Source: Hungatella sp. UBA4396 (GTDB taxonomy: Bacteria; Bacillota; Clostridia; Lachnospirales; Lachnospiraceae). From it: DNA of 33,285 nt. Below the pieces are notes generated by a model that was not told the origin of the DNA, did not search any database, and saw only the letters and a program-made list of their open reading frames with translations. Numbering within the stretch: the first letter of the stretch is position 1; each line of letters starts with the position of its first letter. Both the position numbers and the translations under genes were made by a program. The stretch is taken from NCBI GenBank assembly GCA_002389905.1, contig DGRE01000030.1, positions 1-33,285 on the forward strand, in the 5' to 3' direction. Positions 24,838 to 32,483 of the stretch are shown here, piece after piece.

Positions 24838-26380
24838 AAATACCTCCCCAATACTTTCCTTCCATGCTTCGCAGGCCTGCCGCCTCTGCCAGATGCTCCT
24901 TTTTTATTCTGGAAGTTCCCTCCAAATCCGCTATGGTCCTTGAAATCTTCAGTATCTTTTCATAGCCTCTTGCGCTGAGATTCATCCTGTCATAAATCTT
25001 TTTTAAAAACTCCTTTTCTTCATTTCCAAGAAAACAGAACTCTTCCATCTGTCCCTTGCTCATAGCACTGTTAAAATAATTCCCCCGGCCTTTAAACCGT
25101 TCCTTTTGGATTTCCCTTGCCGCCTCCACTCTCCTTCGGATGATCTCAGAAGACTCCCCCTTCTTTCCTGCTCTCAGCTCCTCATAGGGAATGGTACTTG
25201 CCTCTGCACAGATATCGATCCGGTCCAGCAAAGGCTTGGATATTCGGCCTAAATACTTTCTCACCTGCTGCTCCGAGCATCTGCACCGGGTCCTGTCCGG
25301 AAAAAAACCACATGCACAGGGGTTCATGGAAGCGGCAATCATAAAATCGGCCGGAAATTCATAAGCCCCAAACATCCTGGATACGGTGATTTTTCTCTCC
25401 TCCAGAGGCTGTCTTAAAATTTCCAATGTGTTTTTTTGAAATTCGGGTAATTCATCCAGAAACAGAACGCCTCCGGAGGCCAGGGAGATTTCGCCCGGCT
25501 TTGGTATTCTTCCCCCTCCGGCCAGGGCCTGGGGGCTGATGGTATGATGAGGGCTGCGAAACGGCCGTCTGCACATGACGGGATTTTCCTGGGACAAAAG
25601 GCCGCATACTCCATAAATCTTTGATATGTCTATGATTTCCTCCATGGACAGGGATGGCATGATGGTGGGAATCCGTCTGGCGATCATGGTCTTTCCCGTT
25701 CCCGCAGGACCGATGTAGAGAATGTTGTGCATGCCTGCTACCGCCACCTCCGTGGCCCGCCTTAAAAGAAGCTGTCCTCCCACCTCGGAAAAATCCACAT
25801 CGTAGGATTCTGACTGCCAAAGAGGCAGCTCATGCCTCAGGCTTTCCGGTTCTTGCCCGCCTGGTTCACCGCGGGAATTGAGCCGGTCCGACAATTCTTT
25901 TAAGCTTTTCACCCCTATGATTTCAATTCCTTCTATTATCATGGCCTCCCTGACATTTTCCTTGGGAAGAAAACACCGGTCCATTCCGGACTTTTTTGCT
26001 GCCGCAGTAATCGCAAGTGCTCCCCTTAAGGGCCTGATTTCCCCATCCAGACCCAATTCCCCGGAAATCACACAATGTTGCAGCACCGAAGCCCTTATCA
26101 TGGATGATGCTGTTAAAATCGCTACAGCTATGGGCAGATCAAAGGAGGTTCCTGCCTTGGGAATACCGGCAGGTGACAAATTAATGGTAATTTTTCTGGC
26201 AGGAAGGCGAAAACCGGAATTTTTCAGGGCTGTCCGCACACGCTCCTGGGCCTCCTTCACCTCAGAAGATAAATATCCTACCATAGAAAAGCCGGGAAGG
26301 CCGTCACTTACATCGGCTTCCACTAAAATCGGGACTCCCTCCACTCCTGTAATCCCCACACTATGAACTTTGCTATACAA
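24824..26380 (-). CDS. comM: YifB/ComM family AAA+ ATPase (Mg-chelatase-like)
   Basis: A 518-residue protein. An N-terminal Lon-like/ChlI domain (1-170) includes the INLSPAGIPKAGTSFDLPIA motif. The AAA+ domain has Walker A GPAGTGKT (224-231), Walker B GVLFLDELPEF and a Cys-rich insert (CACGFFPDRTRCRC). The C-terminal Mg-chelatase-type lid follows. In proteobacteria ComM is a branch-migration helicase acting in transformation; the same role here is inferred. The start is TTG at 26380, preceded by AGAGGAG and giving the usual MYSKV N terminus. First gene of comM-dprA-topA. Confidence 0.93.
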   Translation of the reverse strand: MYSKVHSVGITGVEGVPILVEADVSDGLPGFSMVGYLSSEVKEAQERVRTALKNSGFRLPARKITINLSPAGIPKAGTSFDLPIAVAILTASSMIRASVLQHCVISGELGLDGEIRPLRGALAITAAAKKSGMDRCFLPKENVREAMIIEGIEIIGVKSLKELSDRLNSRGEPGGQEPESLRHELPLWQSESYDVDFSEVGGQLLLRRATEVAVAGMHNILYIGPAGTGKTMIARRIPTIMPSLSMEEIIDISKIYGVCGLLSQENPVMCRRPFRSPHHTISPQALAGGGRIPKPGEISLASGGVLFLDELPEFQKNTLEILRQPLEERKITVSRMFGAYEFPADFMIAASMNPCACGFFPDRTRCRCSEQQVRKYLGRISKPLLDRIDICAEASTIPYEELRAGKKGESSEIIRRRVEAAREIQKERFKGRGNYFNSAMSKGQMEEFCFLGNEEKEFLKKIYDRMNLSARGYEKILKISRTIADLEGTSRIKKEHLAEAAGLRSMEGKYWGGIYGQA

Positions 26381-26464
26381 ACCTGTTTTCTCCTCTCTGT
26401 ACCGGATTTAGTTACAGTCCAGCCAATAGAATCTATTTTCCCCGGGTATCCCCGCAGAAGCCGA

Positions 26465-26470
26465 ATTATA
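26465..26470 (-). promoter_or_regulatory. Probable -10 of the comM-dprA-topA promoter
   Basis: A perfect TATAAT on the minus strand, 85 bases before the comM TTG start. The -35 is poor (TGAGAA or GAGAAA, 17-18 bases upstream), so an activator may be needed or the promoter may be elsewhere. Confidence 0.45.
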
Positions 26471-26523
26471 ACCTGTCTTTACCTAATTTTCTCATGGAAA
26501 ACAATGCAGAAACGCATCAGAAT

Positions 26524-26546
26524 GTTCCTGACCAGGAACCTGTTTT
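26524..26546. terminator. Hairpin between the radical SAM operon and comM
   Basis: GTTCCT/AGGAAC with a 4-base loop is followed on the plus strand by CTGTTTTT. It could stop readthrough in either direction. A second, A/T-rich stem AGAAAAAG/CTTTTTCT (about 26566-26587 region) directly follows the TIGR03915 gene on the minus strand and is the likelier terminator of that operon. Confidence 0.4.
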
Positions 26547-26583
26547 TATGATAAAGGAAAGGGCAGAAAAAGGCAAGCTTTTT

Positions 26584-27363
26584 CTAGACATCTTTTAATC
26601 CACGAGAAAATTCAGGCATATAAGGGCGGTAACGGAGAGGCATATGATTTCTCTGACAGACCGGGTTGGTTCGTTCCTTAATAGAAATGTTTTTTCTGAA
26701 ACAGCGGTATAATTCTTCATATTCATCCTCTTCCAGGGCCTTTTTCAGCTGGCCTTCCCATTCCTCGGAAATAAGATCCACTAAAAACCAGGATTTTAAA
26801 GCCGGATGAAGAACAGCCTTTTTCCGGTTTTCATCGTATAAAACCCAGTTTTCCCCTGACATCCTGTCTGCAAAATGAGGGGCCAGCAAAACCAATACGT
26901 CGTTTCTGGGACCGATTTTTCCCACCAAAAGACCGCCCTCCATTTCTGCAAAACGCACAAATCCCGTAAGACAGTGGGTTTCATTGTCAATATAACGGCA
27001 CATCTGAAAAATATCGTATACCTGGGGCAGCTGAAGCATGTTGATAATAGGGGCTCCCACATGAAAGCCATAAATCAGAAAGCGGTATATTTTATCCGCA
27101 CGATCCTTTTCCCTGCTTAAAGCCGCCTTGTAGACCGCGGTATAGGCTTCCTTTGAAATCTTCTCCCGGACAGCCTGCACCACCTTAGCCGCATGGACGG
27201 CATCAGGAATAACCTCCTCATATTCACAAAATAATTCCATGGTATTTTCACTGCCCGCCAGCTCCAGCTTCACATTGGCATGGCCCTTTCTGCTGGTCCA
27301 GGCCGTATACACACCGCTGAGAATCCCTTCCACGCTGTCTTCACACAAATAAATTGTCTTCAT
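26584..27363 (-). CDS. TIGR03915/DUF4130 family putative DNA repair protein
   Basis: A 259-residue protein I recognise as the TIGR03915 (DUF4130) partner of the adjacent radical SAM enzyme. Conserved stretches are the opening YLCEDSVEGILSGVYTAWTS, FLIYGFHVGAPIINMLQLP, TGFVRFAEMEGGLLVGKIGP and the C-terminal MPLRYRPYMPEFSRGLKD. There is no membrane segment or signal peptide. Some relatives are fused to a uracil-DNA glycosylase-like domain, which suggests a DNA repair context; this copy lacks that fusion. Its ATG overlaps the stop of the radical SAM gene by four bases (ATGA), so the two products are made together. Biochemical function unknown to me. Confidence 0.85.
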   Translation of the reverse strand: MKTIYLCEDSVEGILSGVYTAWTSRKGHANVKLELAGSENTMELFCEYEEVIPDAVHAAKVVQAVREKISKEAYTAVYKAALSREKDRADKIYRFLIYGFHVGAPIINMLQLPQVYDIFQMCRYIDNETHCLTGFVRFAEMEGGLLVGKIGPRNDVLVLLAPHFADRMSGENWVLYDENRKKAVLHPALKSWFLVDLISEEWEGQLKKALEEDEYEELYRCFRKNISIKERTNPVCQRNHMPLRYRPYMPEFSRGLKDV

Positions 27364-28685
27364 AAGCTGCCTCCTGTTCCTGTCAATGCCGGTACATTCA
27401 TGTCGTCAAACAGGGAAAGCTGGCGGAACGTTCCTGATGATTCAATGTCCCACACCTTCCTATGTTCCTCTCCCACCAGATGTCGGGTAATATAGTCCTC
27501 CTCAATCTTAACCGGATACATCATCCGGCCGGAACAGGTGATGAAATAAACGGCCCGTTTCAGCACCACGCCGATTTTCTTTAAGGCATCAAAATCCAAA
27601 GGCCCGCTCTTTCTTGCCGCAACAATGCGCTGGGCAGACTTCACCCCCATGCCGGGAACCCTTAACAGGGTATAGTAATCCGCCCGGTTTACCTCCACCG
27701 GAAACAGCTCCAGATGGCGCAGAGCCCATTCGCACTTTGGGTCCAGAAACACATTGAAATTGGGCCGTTCCTCAGAAAGCAGCTCCCCAGCCCGGAATCC
27801 GTAAAAACGCATAAGCCAGTCCGCCTGATAAAGCCTGTGTTCCCTTAAAAGAGGCGGACCTCCGGGAAGAGCGGGCAGACTGCTGTCTTTATTAACAGGA
27901 ACAAATGCGGAATAAAAAACTCGTTTTAAGTCATAATTCTGATAGAGGGCTTCTGCCACCATCATCATCTGAAAATCATTTTCCGGAGTCGCTCCCACGA
28001 TCATCTGGGTGCTCTGTCCTGCCGGAACAAAGGCCGGGGCCTGACCGTACTCCATCAGCTCATACTGGTTTACCGCAATTTTCTTCTGAATCTGCTTCAT
28101 AGGTGTTAAAATCTTGCTCCTGCTCTTTCCCGGAGCCAGCTTCTTAAGTCCGTCAGCAGTAGGAAGCTCCAGATTGATGCTCATACGGTCCGCCAAAAAT
28201 CCAGTCTTCTCTATGAGAACCGGATCTGCACCGGGAATCGCCTTTACATGGATGTAACCGTGGAAGTGATATTCCTCCCTCAGTTTTTTCAAGGTCTGGT
28301 ATATCAGGTCCATGGTAAAATCAGCACTATAGAGAACCCCGGAGCTGAGAAACAGTCCTTCAATGTAATTGCGGCGGTAAAATTCAATGGTCAGGCTGCA
28401 CACCTCATCAGGGGTAAAAGCAGTTCTTACCACATCATTGGAACTGCGGTTGATGCAGTATTTACAGTCATAAATACACTGGTTGGTAAATAGTATTTTC
28501 AATAGGGAAATACATCTGCCGTCTGCCGAGAAGCTGTGACAGATCCCGGCTGCGACCGTATTCCCCAGGGTTCCTGCTTTTCCTTTCCGGTCTGAGCCGC
28601 TGGAAGTGCAGGCAACATCATATTTGGCAGCATCTGATAAAATGGCCAGCTTTTCCTGAACGCTTAATTCTTCCTGAATTAACAT
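27360..28685 (-). CDS. Putative DNA modification/repair radical SAM protein (TIGR03916 type)
   Basis: A 441-residue radical SAM protein. The cluster motif CxxxCxxC is Cys70, Cys74 and Cys77 (CIYDCKYC), followed by a typical barrel. Around residues 338-382, YTLLRVPGMGVKSAQRIVAA resembles a DNA-binding helix-hairpin-helix. Near the C terminus, QLSLF (422-426) matches the consensus by which proteins dock on the DnaN sliding clamp. I chose the ATG at 28685, 5-6 bases after a GAGGTGAGG site; the frame runs 33 codons further, but that stretch holds the promoter and a LexA box. First gene of a two-gene operon with the TIGR03915 protein. Predicted to act on DNA with S-adenosylmethionine radical chemistry; the lesion or base is unknown. 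Confidence 0.88.
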   Translation of the reverse strand: MLIQEELSVQEKLAILSDAAKYDVACTSSGSDRKGKAGTLGNTVAAGICHSFSADGRCISLLKILFTNQCIYDCKYCINRSSNDVVRTAFTPDEVCSLTIEFYRRNYIEGLFLSSGVLYSADFTMDLIYQTLKKLREEYHFHGYIHVKAIPGADPVLIEKTGFLADRMSINLELPTADGLKKLAPGKSRSKILTPMKQIQKKIAVNQYELMEYGQAPAFVPAGQSTQMIVGATPENDFQMMMVAEALYQNYDLKRVFYSAFVPVNKDSSLPALPGGPPLLREHRLYQADWLMRFYGFRAGELLSEERPNFNVFLDPKCEWALRHLELFPVEVNRADYYTLLRVPGMGVKSAQRIVAARKSGPLDFDALKKIGVVLKRAVYFITCSGRMMYPVKIEEDYITRHLVGEEHRKVWDIESSGTFRQLSLFDDMNVPALTGTGGSL

Positions 28686-28696
28686 ATCCTCACCTC

Positions 28697-28708
28697 GAAC
28701 GCATGTTC
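28697..28708 (-). promoter_or_regulatory. LexA box (proximal) of the radical SAM operon
   Basis: GAAC-GCAT-GTTC, a perfect GAACN4GTTC dyad of the Gram-positive LexA type. It covers roughly +2 to +13 of the predicted transcript, so bound LexA would block initiation. Confidence 0.8.
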
Positions 28709-28716
28709 TTTTCTTT

Positions 28717-28745
28717 ATTCTAGCATACTTTTTTTCTCTTTTCAA
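28717..28745 (-). promoter_or_regulatory. Sigma-A promoter of the radical SAM/TIGR03915 operon
   Basis: Minus strand: -35 TTGAAA (28740-28745), 17-base spacer, extended -10 TGC-TAGAAT (28717-28722). A strong promoter placed exactly between two LexA-type boxes, consistent with tight repression and strong induction. Confidence 0.82.
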
Positions 28746-28752
28746 GCACTTT

Positions 28753-28766
28753 CGAATATACGTTCG
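28753..28766 (-). promoter_or_regulatory. LexA box (distal) of the radical SAM operon
   Basis: CGAAT-ATAC-GTTCG on the plus strand: a CGAACN4GTTCG dyad with a single mismatch, located just upstream of the -35. Together with the proximal box it brackets the promoter. Confidence 0.72.
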
Positions 28767-28916
28767 ACTGTCAGTTTTTACCATTAATATTTTATTAAAA
28801 AGCAGAACCTGACTTTAAAGCCTTATTTTTTTAGCACAAGTTACCGATATATGTCTTGTAATGTAGGATAGAAAATGTTCTATATCCGAATCAATGCATA
28901 TGCGAGGAAGATTACA

Positions 28917-29900
28917 ATGCCAAATTTTCTAAAAACCCCTCAAAAAAAAGCTGATGGAACCTCAAAAAAGGTGAAACCGGCTAAAAGCAGGGTCAAAAAA
29001 GCAAAACCTCCTAAAGCTAAGGAAAAAAAGACCCCTAAAAATAAAAAGGCATTCATTTTTCTGACAGCCATTCTGGTGGTTGCGGTTACCGGTTCCGCTG
29101 CTGCCATTACTTTGCTGACTTTGGCAAAGACAGGCACTTCCGATGAAAACGAACCGGAAGCGCCGGCCTATTATTTTTCAAAAAAAGAAGAACTTTCTTC
29201 TGTAACCAAAGTTTTAGGTCCCAGAGACTTTGAAAAGCTGGACAGCCTCTCTTCAGAACAGGAAGAATCCCAGACCTCAGGCGAAGCTGAACCAACGAAT
29301 ACAGGGGAATCATACAAGTATTTTCACGCAGCGGATGTGTCTGCAGATTTAAACAGCTACAAAACCTATCTGGAAGAGGAAAAGAATTTTATTGATGTGA
29401 CAAAAAACAGCCAGGAGGAGAAGCCATCTTCCCATGAAGAAAAGCTGGAAATCTATCAGCTTGCAGGTCCTTCCGCCGATTCCGGTTCCTACCTTTGCAT
29501 TACTTTAAAAGAGGAAGAAGACGGCTACACGGTGACTGCCTATAAGGGGGACCAGCCATGGAATATGTATATTAAGGAAATCTGGAACCAGCAGAAAAAG
29601 GAACTTGCTGAGGCTGACGAATCTTCACAAACAAGCAATACCATCGAGGAAGCTGAAAAGTCTGTCTCTTCCCAGGAGCAGCAAAAGCTGGGACTTCCGG
29701 AACCGACAAATTCTTACCAGTATATTGCGTCTCCGGGAATCGCAAAGATAGACGGCATCAATTATTATACGGTCAGAACCTACAAGCGTCAGGCAGACAG
29801 CACCCTGATTTACATTGCCACCTATTTATCGGATTATTCCACAGGCGATGTTGCTTTTCAGTATGATGAGGTTACCGGAGAGGCCACTCCTCTTCCCTGA
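28917..29900 (+). CDS. Lys-rich single-pass membrane protein of unknown function
   Basis: A 327-residue protein I do not recognise. Residues 1-44 are extremely basic (17 Lys and 1 Arg, with repeated KPAK/KKAK-like units) and would be cytoplasmic. One membrane helix follows (45-69, AFIFLTAILVVAVTGSAAAI). The rest is an acidic, Ser/Glu-rich extracytoplasmic part with a likely folded domain at about 245-327 (YQYIASPGIAKIDGINYYTV). No lipobox and no sortase motif. I chose the ATG at 28917 (GAGGAAG 8 bases upstream); an in-frame ATG at 28875 with AGGA is the alternative and adds 14 residues. Divergent from the radical SAM operon; 58 bases before the nitroreductase, perhaps cotranscribed. Confidence 0.75.
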   Translation: MPNFLKTPQKKADGTSKKVKPAKSRVKKAKPPKAKEKKTPKNKKAFIFLTAILVVAVTGSAAAITLLTLAKTGTSDENEPEAPAYYFSKKEELSSVTKVLGPRDFEKLDSLSSEQEESQTSGEAEPTNTGESYKYFHAADVSADLNSYKTYLEEEKNFIDVTKNSQEEKPSSHEEKLEIYQLAGPSADSGSYLCITLKEEEDGYTVTAYKGDQPWNMYIKEIWNQQKKELAEADESSQTSNTIEEAEKSVSSQEQQKLGLPEPTNSYQYIASPGIAKIDGINYYTVRTYKRQADSTLIYIATYLSDYSTGDVAFQYDEVTGEATPLP

Positions 29901-29958
29901 CCCTTGGCATCGTAATTCATATTTTAATCACTATAAAAATCAAAAAGGAGACACGACT

Positions 29959-30510
29959 ATGGATTTTTTACAATTGGCTAAGAAACGACATTCCGTCAGG
30001 AAATTCAGCAACCAGAAAATAGAGAAAGAAAAGCTGGACTTAATCCTGGAAGCCGGGAGAATTGCTCCCACTGCGGCAAATTACCAGCCCCAGCGCATCC
30101 TTGTTCTTGACAGCGAAGAAAGCCTGGAGAAATTAAAAACCTGCACTCCCTGTCATTTCCACGCCCCTTTGGCACTGCTGGTGTGCTATGATACTTCTGC
30201 CAGCTGGAAAAGATCCTATGACAATGAAGACACCGGAATCACTGACGCCAGCATCGTTGCCCTCCAGATGATTCTTCAGGCCACTGAATCAGGCATTGGC
30301 TGTACCTGGGTAGCCCACTTTGACCCTCAGCTGATACGGACTTCCTTTGAACTCCCTGATTACCTGGTACCTGTTGCCCTGATTCCCATGGGCTATCCGG
30401 CTGTGGATTCAGCTCCAAACCTGACTCATGAAAACCGTTTTTCTTTAAACCGCACTGTTTTCTTTAATTCCTTTGACGGAATTTCAAAAGGAAAACCTTC
30501 CGAAAAATAA
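29959..30510 (+). CDS. Nitroreductase family protein
   Basis: A 183-residue FMN-dependent oxidoreductase of the nitroreductase fold. It has the FMN-phosphate motif KKRHSVRKFSNQKI (8-21), the APTAANYQPQ segment and the helix DASIVALQMILQATESGIGC (about 95-114), followed by the C-terminal IPMGYPA. No ferredoxin-like Cys clusters are present. The natural substrate cannot be inferred. The start is the ATG at 29959, with AAAAAGGAG upstream; a longer frame beginning inside the previous gene lacks a ribosome site. Followed by a terminator. Confidence 0.9.
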   Translation: MDFLQLAKKRHSVRKFSNQKIEKEKLDLILEAGRIAPTAANYQPQRILVLDSEESLEKLKTCTPCHFHAPLALLVCYDTSASWKRSYDNEDTGITDASIVALQMILQATESGIGCTWVAHFDPQLIRTSFELPDYLVPVALIPMGYPAVDSAPNLTHENRFSLNRTVFFNSFDGISKGKPSEK

Positions 30511-30526
30511 GTAAAAAAACATGCCT

Positions 30527-30593
30527 TCCCTCTTTCCTGTGCTGACGGCCTTTCTTAACAGAATGGACCAATAAGCTGGAAAGAGGGATTTTT
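30527..30593 (+). terminator. Terminator-like stem after the nitroreductase gene
   Basis: TCCCTCTTTCC pairs perfectly with GGAAAGAGGGA (11 bp) across a 40-base loop and is followed by TTTTT. The long loop is unusual for an intrinsic terminator but the stem and U tract are good. Confidence 0.65.
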
Positions 30594-30665
30594 CATCTTC
30601 CTTTCCGCATACATATGACATAGTATATAAATATACCGGGTCTAAAAAGGACAGGGGGCTTTGCC

Positions 30666-32339
30666 ATGGAAAAAATACTGGATAACCGATATTATGACCT
30701 GATCATTCATAACTCTATGGTGCCGTCATTTGACAGCGGAAATAATATTACAGTTTTAAATGAGACCCATTCCCTGCTTCACATCCAAAAAAGCAGCATG
30801 GATCCTTGTGACCTGGGGCGTCAGCCTTATGACAGCTTTCCGTCTCTTTTTACCCTTTCTTCCAAGGTGAGTATGGAACGGTCAGGCATCAGCAACATTC
30901 AGCGGGTTCCCCAGCTTGGCCTCTTTGGTTCAGGCATCATCATCGGTGTGGTTGACACGGGCATTGATTACCTTCACCAGGCCTTTCGGAATCAGGATGG
31001 AACCACCCGCATTCTTTCTATATGGGATCAGACAGAGGGGAGCGGAAGACCTCCCAATGATTTTACCTTTGGGTCTGAATACGGGGAGAATCATATCAAC
31101 ACTGCACTGAGGTCTGAAAATCCTTTGTCCATTGTTCCAACCACTGATTCTTACATTCATGGAACAGCCATCACCAGCGTTATCGCCGGCTCTCCCGATC
31201 AGCAGCACGCCTTTACAGGTGTTGTTCCCAGGTCAAGGCTGGTGGTTGTAAAGCTGAAGGAGGCAAAAAAAAATTTAAAAGATGTTTTTTTCGTTCCGGA
31301 AAATGCCCTATGTTATCAGGAATCGGATATTATGCTGGGAATCCGTTATCTCATCTCAGTTGCCAGGCGGTTAAACCGTCCCATTGTCATCTGCATTGCC
31401 TTGGGAAGCAGTCAGGGCGGACACGACGGCAACAGCCCTCTCAGCATCTACCTAAACCATCTGACTGCCATGCATAAAACAAATGTGGTGGTGGCAGGAG
31501 GCAATGAAGGGAACAGAGGAAGGCATTATTTCCAAAATTGTATTGAAGTTCCCTTTGAACACAGCTTTCATTTGAATGCAGGACAATATGATAAGAAGTT
31601 TTTTATGGAAATCTGGCCTTTTCCTCCGGGAAGAATCTCTATCCAGATCTCCTCTCCCACCGGAGAGACCATCGGCACTATCTCCCGGCCTACCAGCGAC
31701 TGCGGGAAATTCACCTTCTCCCGCAGTAAAACTGTTGTCTGGATCAACAATATTTTGCTGGAAGGAGACAGCGGAGACCACTTAATACTGGTGCGCTTTG
31801 ACAATTCGGTTCCAGGAGTATGGAATTTTAAACTCAGGAACATGGAATCTGCCCCTTTCTCCTTTCACTGCTGGCTGCCTTCCGGCAATATAATTTCAAA
31901 TGAAACTTATTTTGACCTGTCAGATCCGGCTACTACCATTACCGCCCCGGGAAATGCCAGGCTTCCCCTTACGGTCGCCGCCTATAATCAGTTTGATGAC
32001 ACCATTTTAGAGGAATCTGGGAGAGGCTACACCCGGTCCAATCAGATCGCTCCTGACGTCACTGCCCCCGGCTACCGGATTCCCTGTGCCATTCCGGGAA
32101 ATGAATACGGAACCATTACAGGCACGGGAGCCGCCGCCGCCCATGGGTCAGGGGCCGCCGCCATGGTGGTGGAATGGGGATTTTGCAAGGGCAATCTTAC
32201 CACACTTACGGGAAACCAAGTCAACCGCATGATAATCCGGGGAGCCCAGCGCAGCCATGAGCTGGTTTATCCGAACAATATATGGGGATATGGTATTCTG
32301 GATTTATATGAACTGTTTAAGCGGATAACAGTGTTCTAG
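30666..32339 (+). CDS. Csp-like S8 subtilase-fold protein, predicted pseudoprotease
   Basis: A 557-residue protein without signal peptide or membrane segment. It has a short prodomain-like N terminus (about 1-75) and a subtilase core with Asp97 (GVVDTGID), His165 (YIHGTAITSVIAG) and oxyanion Asn280 (VVVAGGNEGN). A beta-rich insert (about 295-410) resembles the jelly-roll domain of Csp germination proteases. The Ser motif, normally GTSxAA, reads TGTGAAAAHGSGAAAM, so the nucleophile position (488) is Gly. Activity is therefore unlikely. In Clostridioides difficile CspC, a pseudoprotease with the same Ser-to-Gly change, controls spore germination; the match in architecture suggests, but does not prove, a related role. 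AAAGGACAGGGGG precedes the ATG. A TATAAA/CATAGTATA region just upstream may be its promoter, possibly a sporulation type. Confidence 0.85.
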   Translation: MEKILDNRYYDLIIHNSMVPSFDSGNNITVLNETHSLLHIQKSSMDPCDLGRQPYDSFPSLFTLSSKVSMERSGISNIQRVPQLGLFGSGIIIGVVDTGIDYLHQAFRNQDGTTRILSIWDQTEGSGRPPNDFTFGSEYGENHINTALRSENPLSIVPTTDSYIHGTAITSVIAGSPDQQHAFTGVVPRSRLVVVKLKEAKKNLKDVFFVPENALCYQESDIMLGIRYLISVARRLNRPIVICIALGSSQGGHDGNSPLSIYLNHLTAMHKTNVVVAGGNEGNRGRHYFQNCIEVPFEHSFHLNAGQYDKKFFMEIWPFPPGRISIQISSPTGETIGTISRPTSDCGKFTFSRSKTVVWINNILLEGDSGDHLILVRFDNSVPGVWNFKLRNMESAPFSFHCWLPSGNIISNETYFDLSDPATTITAPGNARLPLTVAAYNQFDDTILEESGRGYTRSNQIAPDVTAPGYRIPCAIPGNEYGTITGTGAAAAHGSGAAAMVVEWGFCKGNLTTLTGNQVNRMIIRGAQRSHELVYPNNIWGYGILDLYELFKRITVF

Positions 32340-32395
32340 CCAGATTTGCCCACATCAGGAACACATCGGAAAGACTCTCTGATGGAAAGTTATAG

Positions 32396-32424
32396 TTGTG
32401 TTTTCTTTTCGTTTTCTGTATAAT
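32396..32424 (+). promoter_or_regulatory. Promoter of the AIM24-family gene
   Basis: TTGTGT (32396-32401), 17 bases, then perfect TATAAT (32419-32424) on the plus strand, giving a leader of roughly 50 bases that ends in AGAGGAG. Confidence 0.65.
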
Positions 32425-32483
32425 CAAGTCAAAGAAAACCAAATGTCAAAATTTTCATGCAAGGATACAGAGAGGAGACTTCC

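Noticed and set aside
28686..28784. 33-codon N-terminal extension of the radical SAM protein
   Set aside because: This stretch contains the -35, -10 and both LexA-type boxes; the ATG at 28685 follows a proper ribosome site.
29815..29958. Longer start for the nitroreductase
   Set aside because: It overlaps the previous gene in another frame and lacks a ribosome site; AAAAAGGAG supports 29959.
30600..30640. Sporulation sigma (SigE/SigG/SigK) promoter before the Csp-like gene
   Set aside because: CATAGTATA matches the SigK -10 pattern, but no matching -35 is found at the right distance; kept only as a remark.
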